Positions 26,024 to 33,872 of a stretch of 64,000 bases of DNA are shown here, one piece after another. A program made the position numbers and the translations under genes. Positions within the stretch are counted from its first letter, which is position 1; the number at the start of each line of letters is the position of its first letter. The notes under the pieces were generated by a model that did no database searches, was not told where the DNA came from, and worked only from the letters and a program-made list of their open reading frames with translations. Origin of the DNA: Dyadobacter crusticola DSM 16708 (lineage in GTDB: Bacteria > Bacteroidota > Bacteroidia > Cytophagales > Spirosomataceae); the NCBI RefSeq assembly GCF_000701505.1, contig NZ_JNJB01000008.1, positions 310,001-374,000 of the forward strand. The letters run 5' to 3'.

Positions 26024-27280
26024 ATGGAAACTGCACATTCACTCCCAACTTTAGACAATATTTTCCTGGCTGCCGAAAGGTTGCGCGGGGTTATTAATCA
26101 CACACCGATCTTGTACAATGCGCATTTGTCGGAACAGTATAATGCAAACATTTACCTTAAAAGAGAAGACCTGCAAACGGTAAGGTCCTACAAAATCCGA
26201 GGCGCGTATAACAAAATGGCAAGCTTGTCAGCAGCTGAGTTAGCGAATGGAATTGTATGCGCCAGCGCTGGTAACCACGCCCAGGGAGTGGCGTACGCCT
26301 GTCGGAAAATGGAAGTGAAAGGCGCGATTTTCATGCCAACTACCACGCCCGCCCAGAAGATCAAGCAGGTAAGGCTTTTTGGAAAAGAATGGATCGAAAT
26401 TCATTTGGTAGGAGATACTTACGACGATGCCTACTATGCCTCAAAAGAATACCAGACTACCAACAATGCAGTTTTCGTACACCCATTTGACGATTTGCAG
26501 GTGATTGAAGGTCAGGGAACCGTGGGTCTGGAAATCTTCAAAGACGCTGATTTCAAAATTGACTACTTGTTAATGGCCATCGGCGGCGGCGGCTTGGCTT
26601 CGGGCATTTCGACAGTTTTTAAACAACTATCTCCTAAAACGCAACTGATCGGCGTAGAGCCGGAAGGTTCACCGACCATGAAAAGGTCCATTGAAGAAGG
26701 TCAGGTGGTGACGCTGGAACAAATAGACAAGTTTGTCGACGGCGCGGCAGTACGGCGTGCAGGTGATCTTACTTTTCAGATTTGCCGTGAAAGTCTGGAT
26801 AAAATCCTGCTCATTCCTGAGGGGAAAGTTTGCTCCTCCATTTTGCAGCTTTATAATGAAGAAGCGATTGTAGCGGAGCCCGCAGGTGCATTGACAGTAG
26901 CCGCACTCGATCTGATCAGGGACGAGATAAAGGGTAAGAACGTAGTTTTATTGATCAGTGGCGGCAACAATGATATCACGCGCACAGAAGAAATCAAGGA
27001 AAGATCGCTTTTGTTTGAAGGCTTGAAACATTACTTCATTATCCGCTTTCCACAACGTTCCGGTGCGTTCCGCGAATTTTTGAATGTTCTGGGACCGAAT
27101 GACGACATTGCCCGTTTTGAATACGTAAAGAAAACAAATCGCGAGCAAGGCCCTGCATTGGTAGGGATTGAGTTGAAAAACCGCGAAGACTTTGCGCCGC
27201 TCATCGAGCGAATGGATGCCAACCGGGTAGTTTACGAATACCTTAACGATCAACCGGATTTGTTTCAGTTTATGGTTTGA
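26024..27280 (+). CDS. ilvA: threonine deaminase (threonine ammonia-lyase)
   Basis: A 418-residue PLP enzyme converting threonine to 2-oxobutanoate for isoleucine synthesis. The PLP lysine lies in RSYKIRGAYNKM (about residue 58), followed by ASAGNHAQGVAYAC and GGGGLASG. The C-terminal 90 residues (FIIRFPQRSGAFREFLNVLG onward) form a single ACT-like regulatory domain, the short-form biosynthetic IlvA. A second possible route to 2-oxobutanoate (citramalate synthase) is encoded 6 kb downstream. Its mRNA begins beyond a terminator hairpin that ends 11 bases before the ATG. Confidence 0.95.
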   Translation: METAHSLPTLDNIFLAAERLRGVINHTPILYNAHLSEQYNANIYLKREDLQTVRSYKIRGAYNKMASLSAAELANGIVCASAGNHAQGVAYACRKMEVKGAIFMPTTTPAQKIKQVRLFGKEWIEIHLVGDTYDDAYYASKEYQTTNNAVFVHPFDDLQVIEGQGTVGLEIFKDADFKIDYLLMAIGGGGLASGISTVFKQLSPKTQLIGVEPEGSPTMKRSIEEGQVVTLEQIDKFVDGAAVRRAGDLTFQICRESLDKILLIPEGKVCSSILQLYNEEAIVAEPAGALTVAALDLIRDEIKGKNVVLLISGGNNDITRTEEIKERSLLFEGLKHYFIIRFPQRSGAFREFLNVLGPNDDIARFEYVKKTNREQGPALVGIELKNREDFAPLIERMDANRVVYEYLNDQPDLFQFMV

Positions 27281-27345
27281 GGATTTAAGTTGTTTGATGT
27301 CAGCTCGCAAGTATTTAATATTGTGTTACACATACAGATAGAAAA

Positions 27346-27654
27346 ATGGTCCAGAGCAAACAGGAAGTTTATCAGGTTATCAAAAATCACCAATCATCTA
27401 TTCAAAGTTTTGGAGCTGAGCGATTAGGTATTTTTGGATCCTTTGTTCGTGGGGAACAAAACGAGGGTAGCGACATAGATATATTGGTAGAGTTTAAGGA
27501 GGGAAAGAAAACTTTCAGAAACTATCTGAATCTTGCTGACTATCTAGAAATATTGCTTAATCGAAAAGTCGATTTATTGACCTGGGAGTCGCTTGCCTCG
27601 TTTGTTCAGCGAAATGTGAAAGAAGAAATAGAATATGTCACCTTCGCTGATTGA
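27346..27654 (+). CDS. MntA-like nucleotidyltransferase antitoxin
   Basis: A 102-residue minimal nucleotidyltransferase. The catalytic signature is GSFVRGEQNEGSDIDILVEF, i.e. GSxxRGx4-5SDxD. In characterised MntA-HepT pairs MntA adds AMP units to a tyrosine of HepT and silences it. The gene overlaps the HepT-like gene by 20 bases, the normal coupled order. It lies between ilvA and an AraC-family gene, where it looks like an insertion into the branched-chain locus. Confidence 0.82.
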   Translation: MVQSKQEVYQVIKNHQSSIQSFGAERLGIFGSFVRGEQNEGSDIDILVEFKEGKKTFRNYLNLADYLEILLNRKVDLLTWESLASFVQRNVKEEIEYVTFAD

Positions 27655-27907
27655 GTTCTTACAACATATCGAATCCGAACTCCGCTATATCGACAAGAAA
27701 ACGGCGGTTCTGAGCTTTGACGAATTCCTGGATGATGAAACCCTGACAAAAGCAATTGTTCGAAGCTTTGAAATAGCGGGTGAAGCTTGCAAACGTGTTC
27801 CAGATGAAATTCGGACTAAGTATCCACTATTCGATTGGCGGGGATTTGCAGGTTTAAGAGACAGAATGATTCACCATTACTGGGGAATTGATTACTATAT
27901 CATTTGA
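27635..27907 (+). CDS. HepT-like RNase toxin (DUF86), probably C-terminally truncated
   Basis: A 90-residue HEPN-fold protein. The RNase motif RX4HXY is present as RMIHHYW preceded by LRD (R-x4-H-x-Y about residues 74-83). Related proteins are about 110-115 residues and continue past GIDYYII with a Trp-Asp helix and an LP segment. Here a TGA follows directly; another frame just downstream encodes DDAIKMELP, resembling the missing helix, so a frameshift near 27903 has probably removed the last 20-25 residues. The active motif survives, so loss of toxicity is likely but not certain. Confidence 0.65.
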   Translation: MSPSLIEFLQHIESELRYIDKKTAVLSFDEFLDDETLTKAIVRSFEIAGEACKRVPDEIRTKYPLFDWRGFAGLRDRMIHHYWGIDYYII

Positions 27908-27989
27908 TGATGCAATCAAAATGGAATTGCCATTCAATCTTATATGGATATCACTCATAATCGAACGCGAGAAGTAATTTCTGTACAGT

Positions 27990-28838
27990 ATGCTGCGCGT
28001 TCCTTCCGATATCAGCTCCTCCGAATTTGAATCCCTGAAAATTCAGGATATGACTTTTGTTGCATACCGCAATGAGGTATATCCCTCCAAGTACGACGTC
28101 TTTTTTGAAGAGCATGCGGTGATTGTGGTTTTGGAAGGCGAGAAAAAATTTACAAGTCCAAGCCAGGAAGTACATGTTGAAAAAGGCGATATTCTGTTTG
28201 TCCAGCGGGGTTTTTACCTGATGTCTGAGTCTATTAATGAAGCTTACAAAAGCCTTGTTTTCTTTTTTGATGAAAAATTATTGAAAGAATTCGTCGGGTT
28301 ACATTCGGAGCTCTTCGATAGTCAGGAGCAAAAAACAGTTTTTGAAAATCCCATTCTGCTGCTGAAATCAGATGAGAATTTTGAAAAATTCATTCAGTCT
28401 GTTTTTCCATATTTCCGCTCCCGAACTGAGTTAAAAAATCATTTTTTGAGATTAAAATTTCAGGAACTGCTGCTGCATTTGCTGGAACTGGATCATTCCC
28501 GGCAATTGCGGGCGATATTGTATAGTCTTTACAAAGGTGAAAAGGTCGACTTAGCCTTTCTGATGAACAGCTACTATCTTAAACCGCTCACATTAGACGA
28601 GCTCGCGAAACTTTCCGGCCGCAGCTTATCTGCCTTCAAACGCGACTTTCAGGATGAATTTCACACTTCTCCCGCGCTTTGGCTTAAAAATAAGCGCCTC
28701 GACTATGCAGATTTCCTCCTCCGGAACAGCACCAAAAATGTCTCTGAAATCAGTACTGAGATCGGCTACGAAAGCGTTTCTCATTTCATAAAAACGTATA
28801 AGGAAAAGTACGGTTTTACTCCGAAGAAGCAGGGTTGA
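27990..28838 (+). CDS. AraC family transcriptional regulator
   Basis: A 282-residue protein with an N-terminal cupin-like sensing region (AVIVVLEGEKKFTSPSQEVHVEKGDILFV, residues about 47-75) and two C-terminal helix-turn-helix motifs: LTLDELAKLSGRSLSAFKRDF and VSEISTEIGYESVSHFIKTYKEKYGFTP. Cytoplasmic DNA-binding protein; ligand and targets unknown. It is embedded among toxin-antitoxin remnants in the branched-chain locus, so it may be a passenger rather than a regulator of ilv/leu. Its stop overlaps the open frame of the next gene, but that gene's likely start is 50 bases later. Confidence 0.85.
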   Translation: MLRVPSDISSSEFESLKIQDMTFVAYRNEVYPSKYDVFFEEHAVIVVLEGEKKFTSPSQEVHVEKGDILFVQRGFYLMSESINEAYKSLVFFFDEKLLKEFVGLHSELFDSQEQKTVFENPILLLKSDENFEKFIQSVFPYFRSRTELKNHFLRLKFQELLLHLLELDHSRQLRAILYSLYKGEKVDLAFLMNSYYLKPLTLDELAKLSGRSLSAFKRDFQDEFHTSPALWLKNKRLDYADFLLRNSTKNVSEISTEIGYESVSHFIKTYKEKYGFTPKKQG

Positions 28839-28888
28839 TTTGGTTAATCGCCTTAAATATCATAGCTTCAATCCACATCGAGATCGCT

Positions 28889-29176
28889 ATGGATACAGCT
28901 CAGGTTTTAGACAAGCTTCATCAGTCAAAAGGATACTTTTTTAAAAAGTACCCTTTAAAATCTATGGCTTTGTTTGGCTCCTATGCCAGGAATGAGGCTA
29001 ATGAGAAAAGTGATGTAGATATCCTTGTAGAATTTTCAGCGCCAGTCGGGTTCGAGTTCATCGACCTGGCAATTGAGTTAGAGAATGTTTTGCATCAGAA
29101 AGTAGATCTTGTGAGTAAAAAAGGCGTGAAAGCTCCCCTACTCCCGATTATTGAGAAAACCCTGATTTATGTCTGA
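28889..29176 (+). CDS. MntA-like nucleotidyltransferase (second copy)
   Basis: A 95-residue minimal nucleotidyltransferase with GSYARNEANEKSDVDILVEF. I start it at ATG 28889 (MDTAQVLDKLHQSKGYFFKK), because the open frame upstream overlaps the AraC gene. It is only distantly similar to the copy at 27346, so this is not a recent duplication. Its stop overlaps the start of a HepT-like remnant by eight bases, keeping the antitoxin-toxin order. With its toxin broken it has no obvious remaining job. Confidence 0.78.
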   Translation: MDTAQVLDKLHQSKGYFFKKYPLKSMALFGSYARNEANEKSDVDILVEFSAPVGFEFIDLAIELENVLHQKVDLVSKKGVKAPLLPIIEKTLIYV

Positions 29177-29488
29177 GAGAATCCCATCAATTCTTTTCTC
29201 GGACATGCTTGATTCCGTCGATACGGTTTAAGAATACACTGCGGAATGGATTATCACGCATTTCTCAATGATCGTAAGACAAGAGATGCTGTTATTCGGA
29301 ACATTCAGGTTTTAGGATAAGCCGCAAACCGCATTACGAAAGAAGTTCGAGAACTCTATCCCGAAATCGAGTGGATGCGAATTATAAGATCCCGACACAT
29401 TCTTGTTCATGATTATGCAGGAATTGCTTTTGAGATTGTCTGGCGCATCATTGAACAACATCTTCCCCATTGCGCGAAGCATTGGTAA
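29169..29488 (+). pseudogene. HepT-like (DUF86) toxin, broken
   Basis: Translation begins MSERIPSILFSDMLDSVDTV, then meets TAA where a Lys codon would be expected. One base appears lost soon after (EYTA then GMDYHAFLNDRKTRDAV in another frame); a second TAA replaces the Glu of the usual VLGEAANRI; then EVRELYPEIEWMRIIRSRH and HILVHDYAGIAFEIVWRII complete the HEPN domain, including R-x4-H-x-Y. Two nonsense changes and one frameshift mean no functional product. It fills most of the 528-base gap before leuC. Confidence 0.82.
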
Positions 29489-29588
29489 AGATAGTAGAAG
29501 ACAAGTCCTGAGATGCTCAAATAAAGATTCTCGCTCAAACAACACCTTCAAACCAAAATCACTATTTTTTGAACCTTTACCGTTATCA

Positions 29589-29708
29589 TTGTTCGCTTGA
29601 ATATGTGGTAATTTGTAATATCAATTCTCCCTTAAAGAAGTGGCTGCGACCGTAGTTTCTTCTTTAATGCCAGTGTTGAATAGGCGAAATTTCAATCTAT
29701 CAAAATGA
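29589..29708 (+). promoter_or_regulatory. leuC leader: promoter, hairpin and coupled uORF
   Basis: TTG at 29589 and TAATTTG at 29609-29615 make a tight (17-base) promoter candidate. Downstream, TTAAAGAAG (29632-29640) can pair with CTTCTTTAA (29659-29667). The 3' arm reaches the A of an ATG that opens a 13-codon [16 protein letters not shown], whose TGA overlaps the leuC ATG (ATGA). GCGAAATTTC at 29684-29693 is a partial copy of the dyad found before the ilv and leuA leader peptides. There is no U run after the hairpin, so it is not a terminator. Confidence 0.35.
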
Positions 29709-31111
29709 GTAACCAAGCAACTACCTTGTTTGACAAAGTGTGGGATGCACACGTTGTCCGCAAAATCGAAGATGGGCCGGATGTATTTTTCATCGACCGT
29801 CACTTTATCCACGAAGTAACCAGCCCGGTTGCATTTCTTGGACTTGAAACCCGAAACATCGGTGTAATGTATCCCGAACGCACTTTCGCGACAGCAGATC
29901 ACAACACTCCCACGATCAACCAACATCTTCCGGTTGCAGATCCGCTTTCTGCAAACCAATTGAAAGCGCTTGAAACTAACTCCGCGAAATACGGAATTTC
30001 TCACTGGGGACTGGGCAATGCAAGAAACGGTATTGTACACGTAGTAGGTCCCGAAAATGGGATTACACTTCCTGGAATGACAATCGTCTGTGGCGATTCA
30101 CATACATCAACGCACGGCGCATTTGGTGCCATTGCTTTTGGGATCGGTACTTCCGAAGTAGAAATGGTACTTTCTTCTCAATGCATTATGCAGCCTAAGC
30201 CAAAGAAAATGCGTGTAAACGTAAATGGGACTTTAGGCAAGGGGGTTACCCCGAAAGATGTTACCCTTTTCATCATTTCAAAATTGACAACTGCTGGCGC
30301 AACAGGCTATTTTGTTGAGTACGCAGGCGATGTTTTTGAAAATATGAGCATGGAAGGTCGTATGACCGTTTGTAACATGAGCATCGAAATGGGCGCGCGC
30401 GGCGGTATGATCGCTCCTGACCAGACAACTTTTGACTACATCGAGGGTCGCGAGCAAGCGCCAAAGGGCGAGAAATGGGACAAAGCGCTCGCTTACTGGA
30501 AAACGCTTAAAACAGATGCAGACGCTGTTTTTGATAAAGAATATACTTTCAGTTCATCGGAAATTGAGCCGATGATCACTTACGGAACCAACCCTGGAAT
30601 GGGGCAAGGTATTTCCAAAACAATCCCGACTGCTGATCAGGTCGAAGGCGGCAAAGCTACTTTTGATAAATCACTGAATTACATGGGCTTCCAAGAAAAT
30701 GAGTCGATGATTGGCAAGAAGATTGATTACGTTTTCATCGGCAGCTGTACCAATGGCCGCATTGAAGATTTTCGTGCATTTGCTTCAATCGTTAAAGGGC
30801 GTAAAAAAGCTGACAATGTTACTGCCTGGATTGTACCAGGTTCACATATCGTTGAATCTCAGATCAAAGAGGAAGGTATTCTGGATATCCTGACCGACGC
30901 CGGCTTTGAACTCCGCCAGCCTGGCTGCTCGGCTTGTCTCGCGATGAACGACGACAAGATACCTGCTGGAAAATATGCAGTAAGTACTTCCAACAGAAAC
31001 TTCGAAGGCCGCCAGGGACCGGGAGCCCGTACCTTACTCGCCAGCCCGCTTGTGGCTGCTGCAGCGGCAGTGATGGGGGTTGTTACAGATCCTCGGGAGT
31101 TGATGCAATAG
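29705..31111 (+). CDS. leuC: 3-isopropylmalate dehydratase large subunit
   Basis: A 468-residue aconitase-family subunit. With LeuD it isomerises 2- to 3-isopropylmalate, and in the pyruvate route also citramalate. Motifs are VADHNTPT-like [24 protein letters not shown], and the 4Fe-4S cysteines in FIGSCTNGR and [10 protein letters not shown]. Unusually the leuD start lies 473 bases downstream because a four-helix-bundle gene bounded by heptamer arrays sits between them. Likely start of a leuC-leuD-cimA-leuB transcription unit. Confidence 0.97.
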   Translation: MSNQATTLFDKVWDAHVVRKIEDGPDVFFIDRHFIHEVTSPVAFLGLETRNIGVMYPERTFATADHNTPTINQHLPVADPLSANQLKALETNSAKYGISHWGLGNARNGIVHVVGPENGITLPGMTIVCGDSHTSTHGAFGAIAFGIGTSEVEMVLSSQCIMQPKPKKMRVNVNGTLGKGVTPKDVTLFIISKLTTAGATGYFVEYAGDVFENMSMEGRMTVCNMSIEMGARGGMIAPDQTTFDYIEGREQAPKGEKWDKALAYWKTLKTDADAVFDKEYTFSSSEIEPMITYGTNPGMGQGISKTIPTADQVEGGKATFDKSLNYMGFQENESMIGKKIDYVFIGSCTNGRIEDFRAFASIVKGRKKADNVTAWIVPGSHIVESQIKEEGILDILTDAGFELRQPGCSACLAMNDDKIPAGKYAVSTSNRNFEGRQGPGARTLLASPLVAAAAAVMGVVTDPRELMQ

Positions 31112-31113
31112 AC

Positions 31114-31141
31114 TTCGGCTGTCGGCTATCGGCAGTCAGCC
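31114..31141. repeat. heptamer array, left arm
   Basis: TTCGGC-TGTCGGC-TATCGGC-AGTCAGC-C: consecutive 7-base units of form NNTCGGC. On the minus strand this is GCYGANN repeated. It starts two bases after the leuC stop and precedes the four-helix-bundle gene; an oppositely oriented array lies behind that gene. Confidence 0.7.
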
Positions 31142-31160
31142 AGTTCAACACACACTTAAA

Positions 31161-31520
31161 ATGAGAGATTTCAGAAAGTATTCTGTCTGGGAGCAAAGCC
31201 ATCAACTTGTTCTTGAACTTTACAGGCTGACCAAAGAATTTCCAAGCGATGAGAAATTCGGGTTAGTATCGCAAATACGACGTGCGGTAGTGTCAGTGCC
31301 AACTAACATCTGCGAGGGCTGTGGTAAACCGAGTCAAAAGGATTTTGCCAGATTTCTAAGCATTTCGTTTGGCTCTTGCCAGGAAGTGGAATATCTGACA
31401 CTACTTGCTAAAGATCTGGGATTTATTGAAGCTGATGTTCATCAATTCCTTGCAGCGGATATTATTTCAATAAAAAAGCAATTGTATCATTTAATTAAAA
31501 AACTTAATGCTCAGGTTTAA
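31161..31520 (+). CDS. four helix bundle protein (S23/IVP family)
   Basis: A 119-residue protein matching the 23S rRNA intervening-sequence protein family: [41 protein letters not shown], then [25 protein letters not shown]. Members form four-helix bundles and pentamers; some are encoded inside 23S rRNA insertions, and a relative (Avd) works with diversity-generating retroelements. No rRNA or reverse transcriptase is here. Instead the gene lies between leuC and leuD, flanked by inverted heptamer arrays, which suggests insertion as a cassette. Function in this setting is unknown. Confidence 0.85.
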   Translation: MRDFRKYSVWEQSHQLVLELYRLTKEFPSDEKFGLVSQIRRAVVSVPTNICEGCGKPSQKDFARFLSISFGSCQEVEYLTLLAKDLGFIEADVHQFLAADIISIKKQLYHLIKKLNAQV

Positions 31521-31545
31521 GGGAAAGGCACAAGGCGAAGTAAAA

Positions 31546-31576
31546 GCCGAAAGCCGATCGCTGAAAGCTGACAGCC
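31546..31576. repeat. heptamer array, right arm
   Basis: GCCGAAA-GCCGATC-GCTGAAA-GCTGACA-GCC: 7-base GCYGANN units in the orientation opposite to the array at 31114. Together they bracket the four-helix-bundle gene as imperfect inverted repeats. It ends eight bases before the leuD ATG. Confidence 0.7.
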
Positions 31577-31584
31577 TAATTAAC

Positions 31585-32181
31585 ATGGCCTACGATAAAT
31601 TCACTGTACTTAGAAGTTCAGCCGTTCCATTACCCATTGAGAACGTCGATACCGACCAGATTATCCCCGCTCGCTTTCTGAAGGCGACGAAAAGAGAAGG
31701 ATTTGGAGATAACCTTTTCCGCGACTGGCGGTACAATGGCGACGATACGCCGAAAGAAGATTTCATACTTAACAACCCGATCTACTCCGGAAAAATCCTG
31801 GTTGGCGGACGTAACTTCGGAAGCGGATCAAGCCGGGAACATGCAGCCTGGGCAATCTACGATTACGGGTTCCGTTGCGTAGTATCCAGCTTCTTCGCCG
31901 ACATTTTTAAAGGTAACTCACTGAACATCGGCATTTTGCCTGTACAGGTAAGTGAAGAATTTTTAAACAAAATCTTCCTTGCAATTGAAGCAGATCCAAA
32001 AGCTGAGCTGGAAGTTAATCTTCCTGAACAGACGATCACGATCGTTGCGACCGGCGAGAAAGAATCCTTTGACATTAACGGCTACAAAAAACATAACCTC
32101 ATGAATGGCTTTGATGACATCGATTATTTGCAGGCTATGAAAGAGGAAATCAGAGGTTTTGAGCTCGAAAGAATGTATTAA
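31585..32181 (+). CDS. leuD: 3-isopropylmalate dehydratase small subunit
   Basis: A 198-residue swivelling subunit partnering LeuC. I start it at ATG 31585 ([20 protein letters not shown]); the longer open frame upstream is translated heptamer repeat and overlaps the previous gene. Motifs are [32 protein letters not shown] and [17 protein letters not shown] second inverted heptamer array separates it from cimA. Confidence 0.95.
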   Translation: MAYDKFTVLRSSAVPLPIENVDTDQIIPARFLKATKREGFGDNLFRDWRYNGDDTPKEDFILNNPIYSGKILVGGRNFGSGSSREHAAWAIYDYGFRCVVSSFFADIFKGNSLNIGILPVQVSEEFLNKIFLAIEADPKAELEVNLPEQTITIVATGEKESFDINGYKKHNLMNGFDDIDYLQAMKEEIRGFELERMY

Positions 32182-32185
32182 CAGG

Positions 32186-32250
32186 TTTCGGCCTTCGGCT
32201 CTCGGCTATCATACTTTGATTGGCCGACAGCCGACGGCTGACAGCCGATA
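32186..32250. repeat. inverted heptamer arrays without a gene between
   Basis: Left arm 32186-32210 has units TTTCGGC-CTTCGGC-TCTCGGC-TATC. Right arm 32222-32250 has GGCCGACA-GCCGACG-GCTGACA-GCCGATA. The arms face each other across 11 bases and can form a long imperfect hairpin. It fills the leuD-cimA gap and uses the same 7-base unit as the arrays around the S23/IVP gene. Confidence 0.7.
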
Positions 32251-32257
32251 ACCAAAT

Positions 32258-33826
32258 ATGAACAGTCGCTACATAGAAATAATGGATACGACACTGCGCG
32301 ATGGTGAGCAAACCAGCGGAGTGTCGTTTTCTGCGTCAGAAAAGCTGACCATTGCCCAAGTGTTACTCCAGGAAGTGAAGGTAGACCGCATTGAAATTGC
32401 CTCGGCACGTGTGTCTGAAGGAGAATTTCAGGCTGTCAAACAGATTACAAACTGGGCAAAGGCGAATGGTTTTCTTGACAAAATAGAAGTACTCACTTTT
32501 GTCGATGGCGACGCTTCTATCAACTGGATGCTGGAAGCCGGCGCGAAGGTGATGAACCTCCTCACAAAAGGTTCGCTCAACCATTTAACCCACCAGCTCA
32601 AAAAATCACCCGCAGCCCATTTTGAAGATATCCGTGCTGTTATTGAGCTTGCCGATTCAAAAGGCATTGAGTGTAATGTGTACCTCGAAGACTGGAGTAA
32701 TGGAATGCGGAGTTCTCCTGATTATGTTTTCCAATCTCTGGATTTCCTGTCCACACAGCCTGTCAGACGGATTCTGTTGCCCGACACGCTGGGCATACTT
32801 ACGCCTGCAGAATCTTACAGCTTTGTAAAGCAGATCGTTGATCGCTACCCAAAGCAGCATTTTGAATTCCATGCACATAATGATTACGACCTGAGTGTAG
32901 CCAATGTCATGGAAGCATTGCGCGCAGGTGCTCACGGGTTGCATTTAACTGTGAACGGAATGGGGGAACGCACCGGCAATGCGCCCCTTGCAAGTACCAT
33001 TGCTGTTTTGAATGATCTGATGCCGGAATACAAGACTTCGGTAAATGAAAGGTCCCTTTATACAGTTAGCAAAATCGTTGAGACTTTTTCTGGAATCCGC
33101 ATACCTTCTAACAAGCCGATTGTTGGTGAAAGTGTATTTACTCAAACTGCGGGAATCCACGCTGACGGAGATAAGAAGAACAACTTATATTTCAGCAAGT
33201 TAATGCCCGAAAGGTTTGGCCGCCAGCGGTTGTATGCTTTGGGAAAAACTTCTGGTAAAGCGAATATCGAAAACAATTTACGCGACCTGGGAATCACGCT
33301 TTCTGATGCGGATCTTAAAAAAGTTACCCAGCGGATCATCGAGCTCGGCGACAGGAAAGAGGCAGTAACACCGGAGGATCTGCCTTATATTATCTCAGAT
33401 ATCCTCGACAGCAATGCAATTGAGGAGAAAGTCGTGATTGTGAATTACGTTCTGACGCATTCCAAAAACCTGAAACCTTCGGCTACGCTGCAAATCAAGT
33501 TTGGTGAAGAAGTATTTGAGGAAAATGCGCAGGGTGACGGGCAGTACGACGCATTTATGAATGCATTGAAGAAGATCTACTGCCAGAAAGGGATCAGTTT
33601 ACCCATGCTGACTGACTATACTGTACGCATTCCGCCGGGAGGAAAAACCGATGCACTTTGCGAAACGATCATTACTTGGGAGATCAATGGAAAAGAAGTG
33701 AAAACCCGCGGATTGGACTCTGACCAGACATTCTCAGCAATTATGGCCACTCAAAAAATGCTGAATTTGCTTGGCGTGCCAGAGAATGCAAAATTGGCGC
33801 CCGAGTTGCCGCTGGCTTCTATTTAG
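32258..33826 (+). CDS. cimA: (R)-citramalate synthase, Leptospira type
   Basis: A 522-residue member of the 2-isopropylmalate synthase superfamily: TIM barrel (1-320), linker, and a C-terminal LeuA-dimer regulatory domain (about 390-515). The whole protein resembles the Leptospira interrogans citramalate synthase as I remember it: [84 protein letters not shown]. Residues forming the pyruvate pocket there (Leu81, Leu104, Tyr144) correspond to Leu79, Leu102 and Tyr142 here. It would condense acetyl-CoA with pyruvate for isoleucine. A divergent 2-isopropylmalate synthase is the alternative. Confidence 0.8.
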   Translation: MNSRYIEIMDTTLRDGEQTSGVSFSASEKLTIAQVLLQEVKVDRIEIASARVSEGEFQAVKQITNWAKANGFLDKIEVLTFVDGDASINWMLEAGAKVMNLLTKGSLNHLTHQLKKSPAAHFEDIRAVIELADSKGIECNVYLEDWSNGMRSSPDYVFQSLDFLSTQPVRRILLPDTLGILTPAESYSFVKQIVDRYPKQHFEFHAHNDYDLSVANVMEALRAGAHGLHLTVNGMGERTGNAPLASTIAVLNDLMPEYKTSVNERSLYTVSKIVETFSGIRIPSNKPIVGESVFTQTAGIHADGDKKNNLYFSKLMPERFGRQRLYALGKTSGKANIENNLRDLGITLSDADLKKVTQRIIELGDRKEAVTPEDLPYIISDILDSNAIEEKVVIVNYVLTHSKNLKPSATLQIKFGEEVFEENAQGDGQYDAFMNALKKIYCQKGISLPMLTDYTVRIPPGGKTDALCETIITWEINGKEVKTRGLDSDQTFSAIMATQKMLNLLGVPENAKLAPELPLASI

Positions 33827-33872
33827 CAGGGTCTGCACTTAGCTACTTATTTATTATCAATTAAATACTTGA

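Noticed and set aside
31507..31584. Upstream extension of leuD into the heptamer array
   Set aside because: The translation is repeat-encoded ([17 protein letters not shown]) and overlaps the previous gene; ATG 31585 gives the normal LeuD N-terminus.
31114..32250. CRISPR array interpretation of the short repeats around leuD
   Set aside because: Units are 7 bases, contiguous and degenerate, with no spacers and no cas genes.
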